Part shown: positions 45,204-53,195 of the stretch, in pieces
Position numbering within the stretch: position 1 is the stretch's first letter
Layout of the letters: every line of letters begins with the position of its first letter
Assembly: GCF_003634775.1 (NCBI RefSeq)
Contig: NZ_RBXB01000002.1
Location: 682,001 to 746,000 of the forward strand
Source: Chryseobacterium defluvii
Lineage (GTDB): Bacteria; Bacteroidota; Bacteroidia; Flavobacteriales; Weeksellaceae
Length of the DNA stretch: 64,000 nt
Reading direction: 5' to 3'
The notes under the pieces: model-generated
The model's input: the letters and a program-made list of their open reading frames with translations, nothing else
What the model was told of the DNA's origin: nothing
The model's database searches: none
Position numbers and translations under genes: made by a program

Positions 45204-46583
45204 CTATAGATAAATTTGAAACTGTAATATAAATTCTCCTTTTGAAGATGGGCTTTCCGTCGGGTTTGTATAAACCGGTCTCGTTGAATATTGTGTTGTA
45301 ATTTTCGCATGATGACCATCAATAAACCAGTTGGCTCCGACATCGAATTGGGAAGACGATTTATCATAGGCTTCAAAATTTTTGTGGGTATAAGCCGCAA
45401 ATGGCTGAATTCTGATTTTTGGTTTTTCTGCCTGACTTGGGAGAAGTAACCCGGCTTGTGCGTAAATAATATTCCCCGTTCCGATGGTAGGCTGCAGATT
45501 TCCGGGACCGGCAATTGCTTTATTACCAATGAAATTCGGATCTGTAGCGGCAATATTCATAATTCCTAAATTCCGGATGTAATTAGGACCGAACTGATAG
45601 TTGTAATAGCCCGCATAGGCAGTAACTGCCATTTTATTTTTAGCATCTCCTATAGGAATATCAGCAAAAGCATCTACGGCAACAAGCGTAATATCATGCT
45701 TTTCAATTGTTGAATTAACTGAGCTTCTTGTTCCGTCCGCCTGATGATAGAAACCTGCCCCCACATTAAAAACTTTTTTAGTTCCTAAATATGAGCCTAC
45801 TTTAAAAGGCAAAAGATTTGATTCCCCATCAAAGAACTGATACTCCACATAACCCGCTTTTGAGAAACTAGGGTTTCCGTTGTTGTCTACTGCCACTGCT
45901 TTTGAAGGATCTGTTACATTGGCGGGAGTTAAATCTGTTGCGAAAGGTTTATTTAAACTAAAACGATACTCCAGCTTTCCGTATTTTCCTTTGGCGAACA
46001 TTCCAAGCTGTCTGGCAAACTGGTCAGAATTGTCAATCAACGGCCATGAGAAAATAGGAGAGTCAACGGTAAGAAAATTCAGGGTTGAAGCCATGGTCAT
46101 ACGGGAAAGTCCCATATAATAATGCAATCCTGCACCCAAAGATAAACTGAATTTTCCTGATTCTCCAGGTAAAATAACTGCATATTCATTCCAGGCATCA
46201 TGAAAAAACATCTGTGGTTTTTTGCCGTTACCATAACCGCCGGTTCCTGAAGTTCCCGAACCGCCTCCATTGATGAACGTCTGATTATTAATTCCGAAAT
46301 GAGCTAAAATCATATATCTCTTGGAAATCTGAGCATAAGCTAAAGCCCGTAATCTCCTGTTTCCGAGGCTCCACGAATTATCGGTGGGTTCACCTCCAAC
46401 TATACTTCCGGGATTCATTTCAGTGTTTCTTAACCAAAACTGGTCCCATAAAATAAACCTGATATATTTATCTCCCTCCTGATTGAGGTTTAATTTTAAT
46501 CCGCCTCCATAATCCGGAGAGCCTTGAGAGTATAAAGAACTGCTGATTAAAGCCAATCCAATACATGTGAATAATTTCTTCAT
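45204..46583 (-). CDS. Outer membrane porin
   Basis: A 459-residue beta-barrel protein with a signal peptide (about 1-19, SSSLYSQ). Aromatic-flanked amphipathic strands run throughout and the last residue context is LQFQIYL, with a hydrophobic aromatic C-terminal strand as in outer-membrane proteins. Residues 100-115 form a Gly-rich loop (NGGGSGTSGTGGYGNG). It is the first gene of the carboxylate cluster on the minus strand; presumably it admits the substrates of the MFS. Family assignment is structural, not to a named porin. Confidence 0.8.
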   Translation of the reverse strand: MKKLFTCIGLALISSSLYSQGSPDYGGGLKLNLNQEGDKYIRFILWDQFWLRNTEMNPGSIVGGEPTDNSWSLGNRRLRALAYAQISKRYMILAHFGINNQTFINGGGSGTSGTGGYGNGKKPQMFFHDAWNEYAVILPGESGKFSLSLGAGLHYYMGLSRMTMASTLNFLTVDSPIFSWPLIDNSDQFARQLGMFAKGKYGKLEYRFSLNKPFATDLTPANVTDPSKAVAVDNNGNPSFSKAGYVEYQFFDGESNLLPFKVGSYLGTKKVFNVGAGFYHQADGTRSSVNSTIEKHDITLVAVDAFADIPIGDAKNKMAVTAYAGYYNYQFGPNYIRNLGIMNIAATDPNFIGNKAIAGPGNLQPTIGTGNIIYAQAGLLLPSQAEKPKIRIQPFAAYTHKNFEAYDKSSSQFDVGANWFIDGHHAKITTQYSTRPVYTNPTESPSSKGEFILQFQIYL

Positions 46584-46684
46584 AAATTATCAATTTTTGG
46601 CGTTGTTTTTTGTGAATACCAAATTGGAATTAATAATTTATTTGAGAAAATTTAATATATATTAATGGTAACTATATAGTTATT

Positions 46685-46867
46685 AGTTATGAGTTATGAA
46701 TTATAAGTGTGGAGGTTTTAATTTTTTATTAATTAAACTATTGAATTTTAAATAGTTAATATAATGCTTGTATTTAATTAACTTATAACTTCTAACTTCT
46801 AACTTCTAACTTCTAACTTCTAACTTCTAACTTATAACTTATAACTTCTAACTCATAACTCATAACT
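46685..46867. repeat. 15-bp inverted repeat enclosing 153 nt
   Basis: AGTTATGAGTTATGA (46685-46699) and TCATAACTCATAACT (46853-46867) are perfect reverse complements. The right arm is part of the heptamer array that follows. Confidence 0.7.
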
Positions 46868-46869
46868 TT
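46779..46869 (+). repeat. Tandem array of 13 heptamers, TAACTTC type
   Basis: Thirteen successive 7-bp units: mostly TAACTTC, some TAACTTA and TAACTCA, and a last TAACTTT. The array ends 7 nt before the stop-side end of the InsA-like gene (46876). No coding function is seen. Together with 46584-46778, which holds the porin promoter region, this is the longest non-coding stretch of the window. Confidence 0.9.
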
Positions 46870-46875
46870 ATCAGC

Positions 46876-47292
46876 TTATTTTTTAAACCTTTCCCATTTG
46901 ATCAGCATATATTTATCAGCAAATTGAGTGATAATAATCCCGGAGTTTTTAATGTTTTTTTCCTGAGCGATATATTCAATGAGTTCATTTTGTTTCAGGA
47001 TTTTATAGACAGGGTGGAATTCCGAGTGTGGTGGTCTTTTGATATTGTATTTCTTAATCCATGAGCTTATTGTAACATGGGATACGCCGATAATCCGTTC
47101 TATTTCACGATAGCTTAATCCTTCAAGATAGAGCTGTAAGGCTTTAGTTACATAATAATCGTCAATCTGTTTTCCGAGTTTTTTTACCGTAAAATAATAA
47201 TTACAGTCCTTGCAGTGGAAACGTTGTTTTTCGTTAACGATTCCGCTTTTTACGATTTTGTTGCTGCTGCATTTCGGGCATTGGGATTCCAT
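46876..47292 (-). CDS. InsA-like zinc-ribbon/HTH protein, probably domesticated
   Basis: A 138-residue protein like the InsA (DNA-binding) half of IS1 transposases: an N-terminal zinc ribbon CPKC...CKDC (about 5-33), then a helix-turn-helix YLEGLSYREIERIIGVSHVTISSWIKKY in pieces (about 55-82), then a 50-residue domain of unknown type (HPVYKILKQNELIEYIAQ). There is no catalytic DDE half, no partner insB frame and no flanking inverted terminal repeats, so it does not look mobile. It diverges from the arginine operon, and its promoter region contains two copies of TTTGCTAAA. It probably acts as a regulator (inference). Confidence 0.75.
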   Translation of the reverse strand: MESQCPKCSSNKIVKSGIVNEKQRFHCKDCNYYFTVKKLGKQIDDYYVTKALQLYLEGLSYREIERIIGVSHVTISSWIKKYNIKRPPHSEFHPVYKILKQNELIEYIAQEKNIKNSGIIITQFADKYMLIKWERFKK

Positions 47293-47303
47293 AACTATAT
47301 CAT

Positions 47304-47331
47304 TTTAGCAAATATATAATAATTTAGCAAA
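47304..47331 (-). promoter_or_regulatory. Paired TTTGCTAAA operator overlapping a -7 box
   Basis: TTTAGCAAA occurs at 47304-47312 and 47323-47331 (19 nt apart, about two helix turns), and on the minus strand the first overlaps the -7 box TATATTTG (47309-47316) of the InsA-like gene. It could be an operator of that protein for itself and for the divergent arg operon. Confidence 0.4.
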
Positions 47332-47398
47332 ATATTAATTTATTGTAAAGATAATTTTACCTGTATATTTATTTTAAACAAAAAAAATATCTTTTTAA

Positions 47399-47431
47399 TT
47401 TGGTTTTTAAAGTTATTATGTTTTAAATTTG
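47399..47431 (+). promoter_or_regulatory. Promoter of the arginine operon
   Basis: TTTG (47399-47402), a 21-bp spacer and TAAATTTG (47424-47431, exact) lead to the GNAT start at 47453. Confidence 0.5.
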
Positions 47432-47452
47432 CCAAAAAATTTAGATAAATAA

Positions 47453-48052
47453 ATGGAAATAGAAATTTCCTCATCCATACATTTGATGTATGTGAGTGAA
47501 ATACAGCAGGAAATGTATGATTCTGCACAGCGTAGAGGAACGGGGATCGCCAAACGTTCTATAGAATATTTAAGCAAAAAGATTTCAGAAGGCAATGCTG
47601 TGGTAGCTACTGAAAATGGGGAGTGGGTAGGTTTCTGCTATATAGAGACCTGGTCGCATGGTCAGTTTGTGGCTAATTCAGGACTGATCGTTTCGCCGAA
47701 ATTCAGGGAAAGAGGAGCTGCGACTTTAATCAAGAATAAAGTTTTCCAATTATCTAGAGACAAATATCCGAATGCGAAGATTTTTGGATTGACGACCGGG
47801 CTTGCCGTAATGAAAATCAACAGTGAGTTAGGATATAAGCCGGTAATTTATTCTGAGCTGACTCAGGATGAAGAATTCTGGAACGGCTGTAAAAGCTGTG
47901 TGAATTATGAAATTTTAATGAAAAAGGAACGTAAAAACTGTCTTTGTACAGCAATGCTTTTTGTTCCTGAAAAAGATAAGAAAAATGGGGTTGTAAACAA
48001 CCAACCCGAAAATCAGTATGAAAATGAACAAGAAAGTCATCTTAGCGTTTAG
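47453..48052 (+). CDS. GNAT acetyltransferase, likely first step of arginine synthesis
   Basis: A 199-residue GNAT-fold acyltransferase heading the arginine operon. Motif A of the acyl-CoA pocket is GLIVSPKFRERGAATLI (about 77-93), and VGFCYIETWSHGQ precedes it. No argA or argJ is seen in the operon, so this protein is the natural candidate for the N-acylation of glutamate; in Bacteroidota the acyl group may be acetyl or succinyl. Two Cys-rich spots (GCKSC, NCLCTAML) lie near the end. Its 3' end overlaps the argG start, so it is co-translated. Role by context, not proved. Confidence 0.75.
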   Translation: MEIEISSSIHLMYVSEIQQEMYDSAQRRGTGIAKRSIEYLSKKISEGNAVVATENGEWVGFCYIETWSHGQFVANSGLIVSPKFRERGAATLIKNKVFQLSRDKYPNAKIFGLTTGLAVMKINSELGYKPVIYSELTQDEEFWNGCKSCVNYEILMKKERKNCLCTAMLFVPEKDKKNGVVNNQPENQYENEQESHLSV

Positions 48053-49220
48053 CGGAGGTTTAGATACCTCTTACTGTGCTAAATATCTTAGTGAAACACT
48101 GAGATATGATGTGTACGCCGTTACTGTAAATACCGGAGGTTTTTCTAAGGAAGAGGAAAAAGAGCTGGAGAAAAAAGCCTTGAATCTCGGGGTAAAAGAG
48201 TACAGGTGCATCGACGCTCAGGAAGATTATTATAATTCTTGTGTGAAGTACCTGGTTTTTGGTAATGTATTGAAAAACAATACATATCCATTGTCTGTGA
48301 GCGCCGAACGTACGATTCAGGCGCAGGAGATTGCAAAATATGCTATAGAAATTGGTGCTGATGCAATTGCTCACGGAAGTACGGGAGCTGGAAATGACCA
48401 GGTCCGTTTTGATCTGATTTTCCAGGTAATGTGCCCGGACGTGCAAATCATTACGCCCATCCGTGATATGTCTTTGTCTCGTGAAGAGGAAATTGAGTTT
48501 TTAAAAAGCCATGGCTATGAAATGGAATTTCAGAAAGCGCAATATTCTGTGAATAAAGGGCTTTGGGGAACTTCAGTGGGAGGTAAAGAAACACTGACAT
48601 CAAGAAATAGTCTTCCGGAAGAGGCTTTTCCTTCACAAATAAAAGAAACCCAACCTTCAGAACTGGAAATTGAGTTTAAGAATGGCGAAATCATCGCTGT
48701 GAATGGTGAAAATTTTGAGCATCCGGTGTATGGAATTCAAAAGATTGAAAAGCTGGCTTCTGCTTACGGAATCGGTCGTGATATCCACGTAGGAGATACG
48801 ATTGTCGGAATTAAAGGGAGAGTGGGATTTGAAGCGGCTGCAGCCTCAGTGATTATTAAAGCACATCATTTATTGGAAAAACATACCCTTTCAAAATACC
48901 AGCAGATGATGAAATCACAATTGTCAGACTGGTACGGAAACTGGCTTCACGAAGCCCTTTTCTTAGATCCTGTAATGAGAAATATTGAGTCTTTCTTAGC
49001 AGATTCTCAAAAAACAGTAAGCGGGAAAGTCTTCATCACCCTGCATCCATACAGGTTTATTTTAAACGGGATTGAATCTGATCATGATTTAATGTCAGAT
49101 AAATTCGGAAGTTATGGAGAAGCCAACAGGGCATGGACTGGAGAAGATGTGAAAGGCTATACTAAGATTGTAAGCAATTCTTTAAATATATATCATCAGA
49201 TTAACGGAATAAAAGCATGA
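48024..49220 (+). CDS. argG: Argininosuccinate synthase
   Basis: Joins citrulline and aspartate with ATP to argininosuccinate, the seventh step of arginine synthesis. The P-loop-like AFSGGLDTSYCAKYL (about 8-22) is typical of the N-type ATP pyrophosphatase fold, and GNDQVRFDL is the citrulline/aspartate region. An in-frame ATG at 48018 would add two residues; both overlap the 3' end of the GNAT gene (stop 48052). The product is 398-400 residues long, normal for the family. The argC start overlaps its stop by 4 nt. Confidence 0.95.
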   Translation: MNKKVILAFSGGLDTSYCAKYLSETLRYDVYAVTVNTGGFSKEEEKELEKKALNLGVKEYRCIDAQEDYYNSCVKYLVFGNVLKNNTYPLSVSAERTIQAQEIAKYAIEIGADAIAHGSTGAGNDQVRFDLIFQVMCPDVQIITPIRDMSLSREEEIEFLKSHGYEMEFQKAQYSVNKGLWGTSVGGKETLTSRNSLPEEAFPSQIKETQPSELEIEFKNGEIIAVNGENFEHPVYGIQKIEKLASAYGIGRDIHVGDTIVGIKGRVGFEAAAASVIIKAHHLLEKHTLSKYQQMMKSQLSDWYGNWLHEALFLDPVMRNIESFLADSQKTVSGKVFITLHPYRFILNGIESDHDLMSDKFGSYGEANRAWTGEDVKGYTKIVSNSLNIYHQINGIKA

Positions 49221-50179
49221 AAACAGTAGGAATTGTAGGGGCCAATGGCTATACAGGAAGCGAACTTATTCGTCTGCTGGCTTTTCATCCCAATGTGTCT
49301 TTGCGTTTTTTATATAGTCGTTCTTATTCGGGGACAAAAATTTCAGATTTGTACCCGGATTTGACGACGGTTTGTGAGAAAGTTTTAACAGACCAACCTG
49401 AAGATGTGGATATTCTTTTCCTGTGTCTTCCTCACAAGGAAAGCCGGAATTGGTTAACCCGGAATGCTGTAAAAGATGAAACTTTAGTGATTGATTTAGG
49501 CAATGATTTTCGATTAGATGGAAAATTTGGAAACAGAAATTTTATCTACGGATTGCCTGAAATCAATAAAAAGCAACTTCCGGGAGCAAAAAGTATTGCG
49601 AACCCGGGATGTTTTGCTACAGCAATTCAGCTGGCATTGCTTCCATTGGCAGAAAAAGAATGGTTGAATGAAGTGTATACAACCGGAATTACAGGCTCAA
49701 CGGGAGCTGGGCAGTCTTTACAGGCAACAACGCACTTTACATGGAGAAATGATAATATTTCGGCTTACAAAACTTTAAGCCATCAACATGTCGATGAAAT
49801 TTTGCAGCAGTTGGTTTCTTTTAATCATCAGGAAATAAGTCTGAATTTTGTTCCATGGAGAGGGGATTTTGCGAGAGGAATTTTTACGAGTTCCACCATA
49901 AAAACGGATATAGAGTTTTCAGATATGTATCAATTGTACAGGGATTTTTATGCAGATGCCCCTTTTGTAAAGATAAGTGAAACAGCAATTGATTTAAAGC
50001 AGGTTGTCAACACTAATCGCTGTGTGATTCAGATTGAAAAATGTGGGAATGTTACAGTCATTCACTCAGCGATTGACAATTTGTTAAAAGGTGCCTCCGG
50101 ACAGGCAGTACAGAATATGAATATTGCAATGGGTTGGGAAGAAAACCTAGGATTGAATTTGAAACCCATAGCATTTTAA
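49217..50179 (+). CDS. argC: N-acyl-gamma-glutamyl-phosphate reductase
   Basis: A 320-residue NADPH-dependent reductase that turns N-acyl-glutamyl phosphate into the semialdehyde. The Rossmann motif GIVGANGYTGSELIRLL (about 5-21) and the active-site Cys in SIANPGCFATAIQLALLP are present. Its ATG overlaps the argG stop. It is followed by a 51-nt spacer with a near-palindrome before argD. The substrate may be N-acetyl- or N-succinyl-glutamyl phosphate. Confidence 0.95.
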   Translation: MKTVGIVGANGYTGSELIRLLAFHPNVSLRFLYSRSYSGTKISDLYPDLTTVCEKVLTDQPEDVDILFLCLPHKESRNWLTRNAVKDETLVIDLGNDFRLDGKFGNRNFIYGLPEINKKQLPGAKSIANPGCFATAIQLALLPLAEKEWLNEVYTTGITGSTGAGQSLQATTHFTWRNDNISAYKTLSHQHVDEILQQLVSFNHQEISLNFVPWRGDFARGIFTSSTIKTDIEFSDMYQLYRDFYADAPFVKISETAIDLKQVVNTNRCVIQIEKCGNVTVIHSAIDNLLKGASGQAVQNMNIAMGWEENLGLNLKPIAF

Positions 50180-50230
50180 ATGGCCATAATCAATTGTGAA
50201 TTTAAAACTCACAACTATCAACTATCAAAA

Positions 50231-51388
50231 ATGAATTTATTCAACGTATATCCATTATTCAATATCAATCCTGTTAAAGCTCAGGGGTCATTTCTTTGGG
50301 ACGATAAAGGAGAACAATATCTTGATTTTTACGGAGGTCATGCAGTGATTTCTATCGGTCATAATCACCCGTATTATCAAAACAAATTAAAAGAACAGTT
50401 AGGGAAAATCTCTTTCTATTCCAATTCCGTTCAAAACGAATTGCAGACTGAATTAGCTGAAAAACTGGGGAAACTTTCAGGATATGAAGATTATAACCTT
50501 TTCCTGTGCAATTCCGGAGCAGAAGCCAATGAAAATGCTTTGAAATTGGCTTCTTTTCATAACGGAAAAAGTAAAGTCCTTTATTTTTCAGGCTCATTCC
50601 ACGGAAGAACTTCGGCGGCAGTTTCTGTGACAGACAACCCTGAAATTGTAGCTCCTGTCAATTATTCCGGAAGATTTATAAAATCAGAATGGAATAATGT
50701 TGAACAATTGGAAGCTATTTTTGAAACTCAGGGAAGCGAAATTTCGTCTGTGATTATTGAAGGGATTCAGGGTGTTGGCGGAATTATGATTCCGACGGTT
50801 GAATTTGTAACTAAAATCAAAGAATTGTGCGAGCAGTATGATGCGGTTTTGATTTTGGATGAAGTTCAGTCCGGCTATGGAAGAAGTGGGTATTTCTTTG
50901 CTCATCAGGAATTCAGTATTAGACCGGATATCATCACAACCGCAAAAGGAATGGGGAATGGTTTCCCGATTGGCGGAGTTTTGATTCATCCTGAATTTCA
51001 GGCAAGCAATGGTTTATTGGGAACCACTTTCGGTGGAAATCATTTGGCTTGCGCAGCTGCCATTGCTGTGCTGGATGTCATAAAAGACGAAAATCTTATA
51101 GAAAATGCCCGGAAAATGGGCGATTATATTGAAAATGAAATTAAAGATTTTCCACACATTACATCGATCCGAAGGAAAGGATTGATGATAGGTATTGAAC
51201 TCGACAGGAATTGTTCGGAAGTGAGGAGCAACCTGTTGTACAGTCATCATATTTTCACAGGAAACTCCAATGATAAGAGCGTTTTGAGGATTCTTCCGGC
51301 GCTTAACATCAGGAAAGAAGAAGCCGATCTTTTCAGTAATGCCTTGAAGACGGTTTTAGAAAATATTTCAATACAAATTAATGTGTAA
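50231..51388 (+). CDS. argD: Acetylornithine/succinylornithine aminotransferase
   Basis: A 385-residue class III PLP aminotransferase that forms N-acyl-ornithine from the semialdehyde. Typical blocks are NSGAEANENALKLA (about 96-109), the Asp of LDEVQSGYGRSG, and the PLP lysine in TTAKGMGNGFPIGGV (Lys243 or close). The frame is open from 50180 (directly at the argC stop), but the Met at 50231 (MNLFNVYPLF) is the natural start. Spacer 50180-50230 holds a TTGTGA/TCACAA near-palindrome and small CAACTAT repeats. Confidence 0.92.
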   Translation: MNLFNVYPLFNINPVKAQGSFLWDDKGEQYLDFYGGHAVISIGHNHPYYQNKLKEQLGKISFYSNSVQNELQTELAEKLGKLSGYEDYNLFLCNSGAEANENALKLASFHNGKSKVLYFSGSFHGRTSAAVSVTDNPEIVAPVNYSGRFIKSEWNNVEQLEAIFETQGSEISSVIIEGIQGVGGIMIPTVEFVTKIKELCEQYDAVLILDEVQSGYGRSGYFFAHQEFSIRPDIITTAKGMGNGFPIGGVLIHPEFQASNGLLGTTFGGNHLACAAAIAVLDVIKDENLIENARKMGDYIENEIKDFPHITSIRRKGLMIGIELDRNCSEVRSNLLYSHHIFTGNSNDKSVLRILPALNIRKEEADLFSNALKTVLENISIQINV

Positions 51389-51399
51389 ATAAATTATCA

Positions 51400-52353
51400 A
51401 TGAAAAAATTCACCGCTGTAAGTGATGTTGAAAACTTACAGGAAATTATACAAAAAGCTTTACAGATCAAAGAAAATCCTCTTTCAGAAACAGAGAAGGG
51501 GAAAGGAAAAACAATAGGACTTGTATTTTTAAATTCAAGTTTGAGAACACGTTTGAGCAGCCAGATTGCAGCACAGAATTTAGGGTTAAATGTATTGACT
51601 TTAAATGCAGCACAGGAAGCCTGGAATCTGGAATTTGCAGACGGAGCCGTGATGAATGGAGATACTGTGGAACATATCAAAGACGCCATTGAAGTGCTGA
51701 ATCAATACTGCGATATCATTGCAGTTCGTTGTTTTGCAGGAATGAGGAGCAAGGAAGATGATGTGAATGAAAGCATTCTAAGCCAGTTTGAAAAACATGC
51801 AAAAGTTCCTGTTGTTTCTCTGGAATCTGCAACACGTCACCCCTTACAAAGCTTGGCAGACTGCATCACTATTACAGAAAACTGGAAAGAAGAACGTAAG
51901 CCAAAAGTAGTTCTGACCTGGGCTCCTCATATTAAACCGATTGCTCAGGCAGTAGGAAATTCTTTTGCAGAATGGATGCAGGAAATGGATGTAGATTTTG
52001 TGATCACCAATCCGGAAGGGTATGATTTGGATAAAAACTTTACTAAAGACGTGAAAGTTATTCATAATCAGGATGAAGCGTTGAAAGATGCGGATTTTAT
52101 TTATGTGAAAAACTGGTCGTCTTTCGATGAATATGCAGCAATGCCGGAAGTGAAAGAAAACTGGATGCTGACCAATGAAAAATTAGAAAATACTAACCAG
52201 GCAAAAGTAATGCATTGTCTTCCTGTCCGTCGAAATGTAGAATTGAGCGATGAAGTAATGGATGGAGAAAATTCCATCATTTACCAGCAGGCAAAAAACC
52301 GGATTTTTTCTGCACAGGCTGTATTTTCTGAAATTTTAAATGAAATTAAGTAA
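51400..52353 (+). CDS. argF': N-succinyl/N-acetylornithine carbamoyltransferase
   Basis: A 317-residue carbamoyltransferase of the Bacteroidota type, which acts on the N-acylated ornithine and not on ornithine itself. The carbamoyl phosphate loop reads FLNSSLRTR (43-51) in place of the usual STRT; ATRHPLQSLAD (144-154), TWAPHIKP and HCLPVRRN are shared with the succinylornithine transcarbamylase branch. The published residue that decides acetyl against succinyl specificity corresponds to Val90 here (codon 51667-51669), which is neither the Pro90 of the succinyl enzyme nor the Glu of the acetyl enzyme. Acyl specificity is therefore open. Confidence 0.93.
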   Translation: MKKFTAVSDVENLQEIIQKALQIKENPLSETEKGKGKTIGLVFLNSSLRTRLSSQIAAQNLGLNVLTLNAAQEAWNLEFADGAVMNGDTVEHIKDAIEVLNQYCDIIAVRCFAGMRSKEDDVNESILSQFEKHAKVPVVSLESATRHPLQSLADCITITENWKEERKPKVVLTWAPHIKPIAQAVGNSFAEWMQEMDVDFVITNPEGYDLDKNFTKDVKVIHNQDEALKDADFIYVKNWSSFDEYAAMPEVKENWMLTNEKLENTNQAKVMHCLPVRRNVELSDEVMDGENSIIYQQAKNRIFSAQAVFSEILNEIK

Positions 52354-52400
52354 GATAAAATGTTCAGAATTTTTTAATTTTTTAATCCTTTAATTTTTTA

Positions 52401-53195
52401 ATGAAAGAAAAATTATATATCGTAAAAATAGGAGGTGCCTTGATTGATGATGAGGAATTATTGAACGAATTTCTGGAACAGTTCGCGGAGATTAAGGAAA
52501 AGAAAATTTTGGTTCATGGCGGAGGTAAGTTGGCGACAACATTGGCCGATAAACTGGGTATTGAACAGAAACTGATCAACGGACGAAGAATTACAGATAA
52601 AGATACCTTAGATATTGTGGCGATGGTGTATGCAGGAGGGATCAACAAAAATATTGTAGCCAAGCTTCAACAAAAAAAATGTAAAGCCATAGGATTTTCA
52701 GGTGCGGATGCGAATTTAATTAAAGCTAAAAAAAGAGAACATGCAGAAATAGACTTCGGATTTGTGGGGGATATTGAGAAGAAAAGTGTGAACAAAAAAT
52801 TGATTTCAAAGCTCATCAAGCTTAACCTTGTTCCTGTATTTTCTGCCATTACACACGACAAAAAAGGAAATCTTTTCAATACTAATGCAGATACCATTGC
52901 TTCGGTAATCGCGCAGGCTTTATCGGCAAAATATGATGTGGAACTATTATATTGTTTTGATAAAGAAGGTGTTTTGGAAGATGTAAACAATCCGGAATCT
53001 GTTATAAAAAGTGTTTCCGAAGAAGAATTTTCTGTTTTAAAAGAAGAAGGAAAGCTTCACAAAGGAATTTTACCCAAACTGGAAAATGCACTCGGTGCAG
53101 TTAAAAATAATGTCAGTAAAGTATTCTTAATTAAAGAAACCGGGCTGAAAAACCATATAGAAAACCATCATGAAGGAACTGAAATCTGTTTATAG
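52401..53195 (+). CDS. argB: N-acylglutamate kinase
   Basis: A 264-residue amino acid kinase that phosphorylates N-acetyl- or N-succinyl-glutamate. The nucleotide loop is VKIGGALIDD (8-17) with VHGGGKLATTLADKLG (about 38-53), and the second half contains NTNADTIASVIAQALSA, as expected. It lacks the long N-terminal helix of arginine-sensitive kinases, so feedback through that route seems absent. Its last 26 nt overlap the argE start. Confidence 0.94.
   Translation: MKEKLYIVKIGGALIDDEELLNEFLEQFAEIKEKKILVHGGGKLATTLADKLGIEQKLINGRRITDKDTLDIVAMVYAGGINKNIVAKLQQKKCKAIGFSGADANLIKAKKREHAEIDFGFVGDIEKKSVNKKLISKLIKLNLVPVFSAITHDKKGNLFNTNADTIASVIAQALSAKYDVELLYCFDKEGVLEDVNNPESVIKSVSEEEFSVLKEEGKLHKGILPKLENALGAVKNNVSKVFLIKETGLKNHIENHHEGTEICL

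Noticed and set aside
46779..46869. A short CRISPR-like array
   Set aside because: The units are 7 bp with no spacers and no cas genes are near; it is a simple tandem repeat.
46876..47292. An active IS1 insertion sequence
   Set aside because: No DDE domain or second frame, and no terminal inverted repeats or target duplications were found around it.
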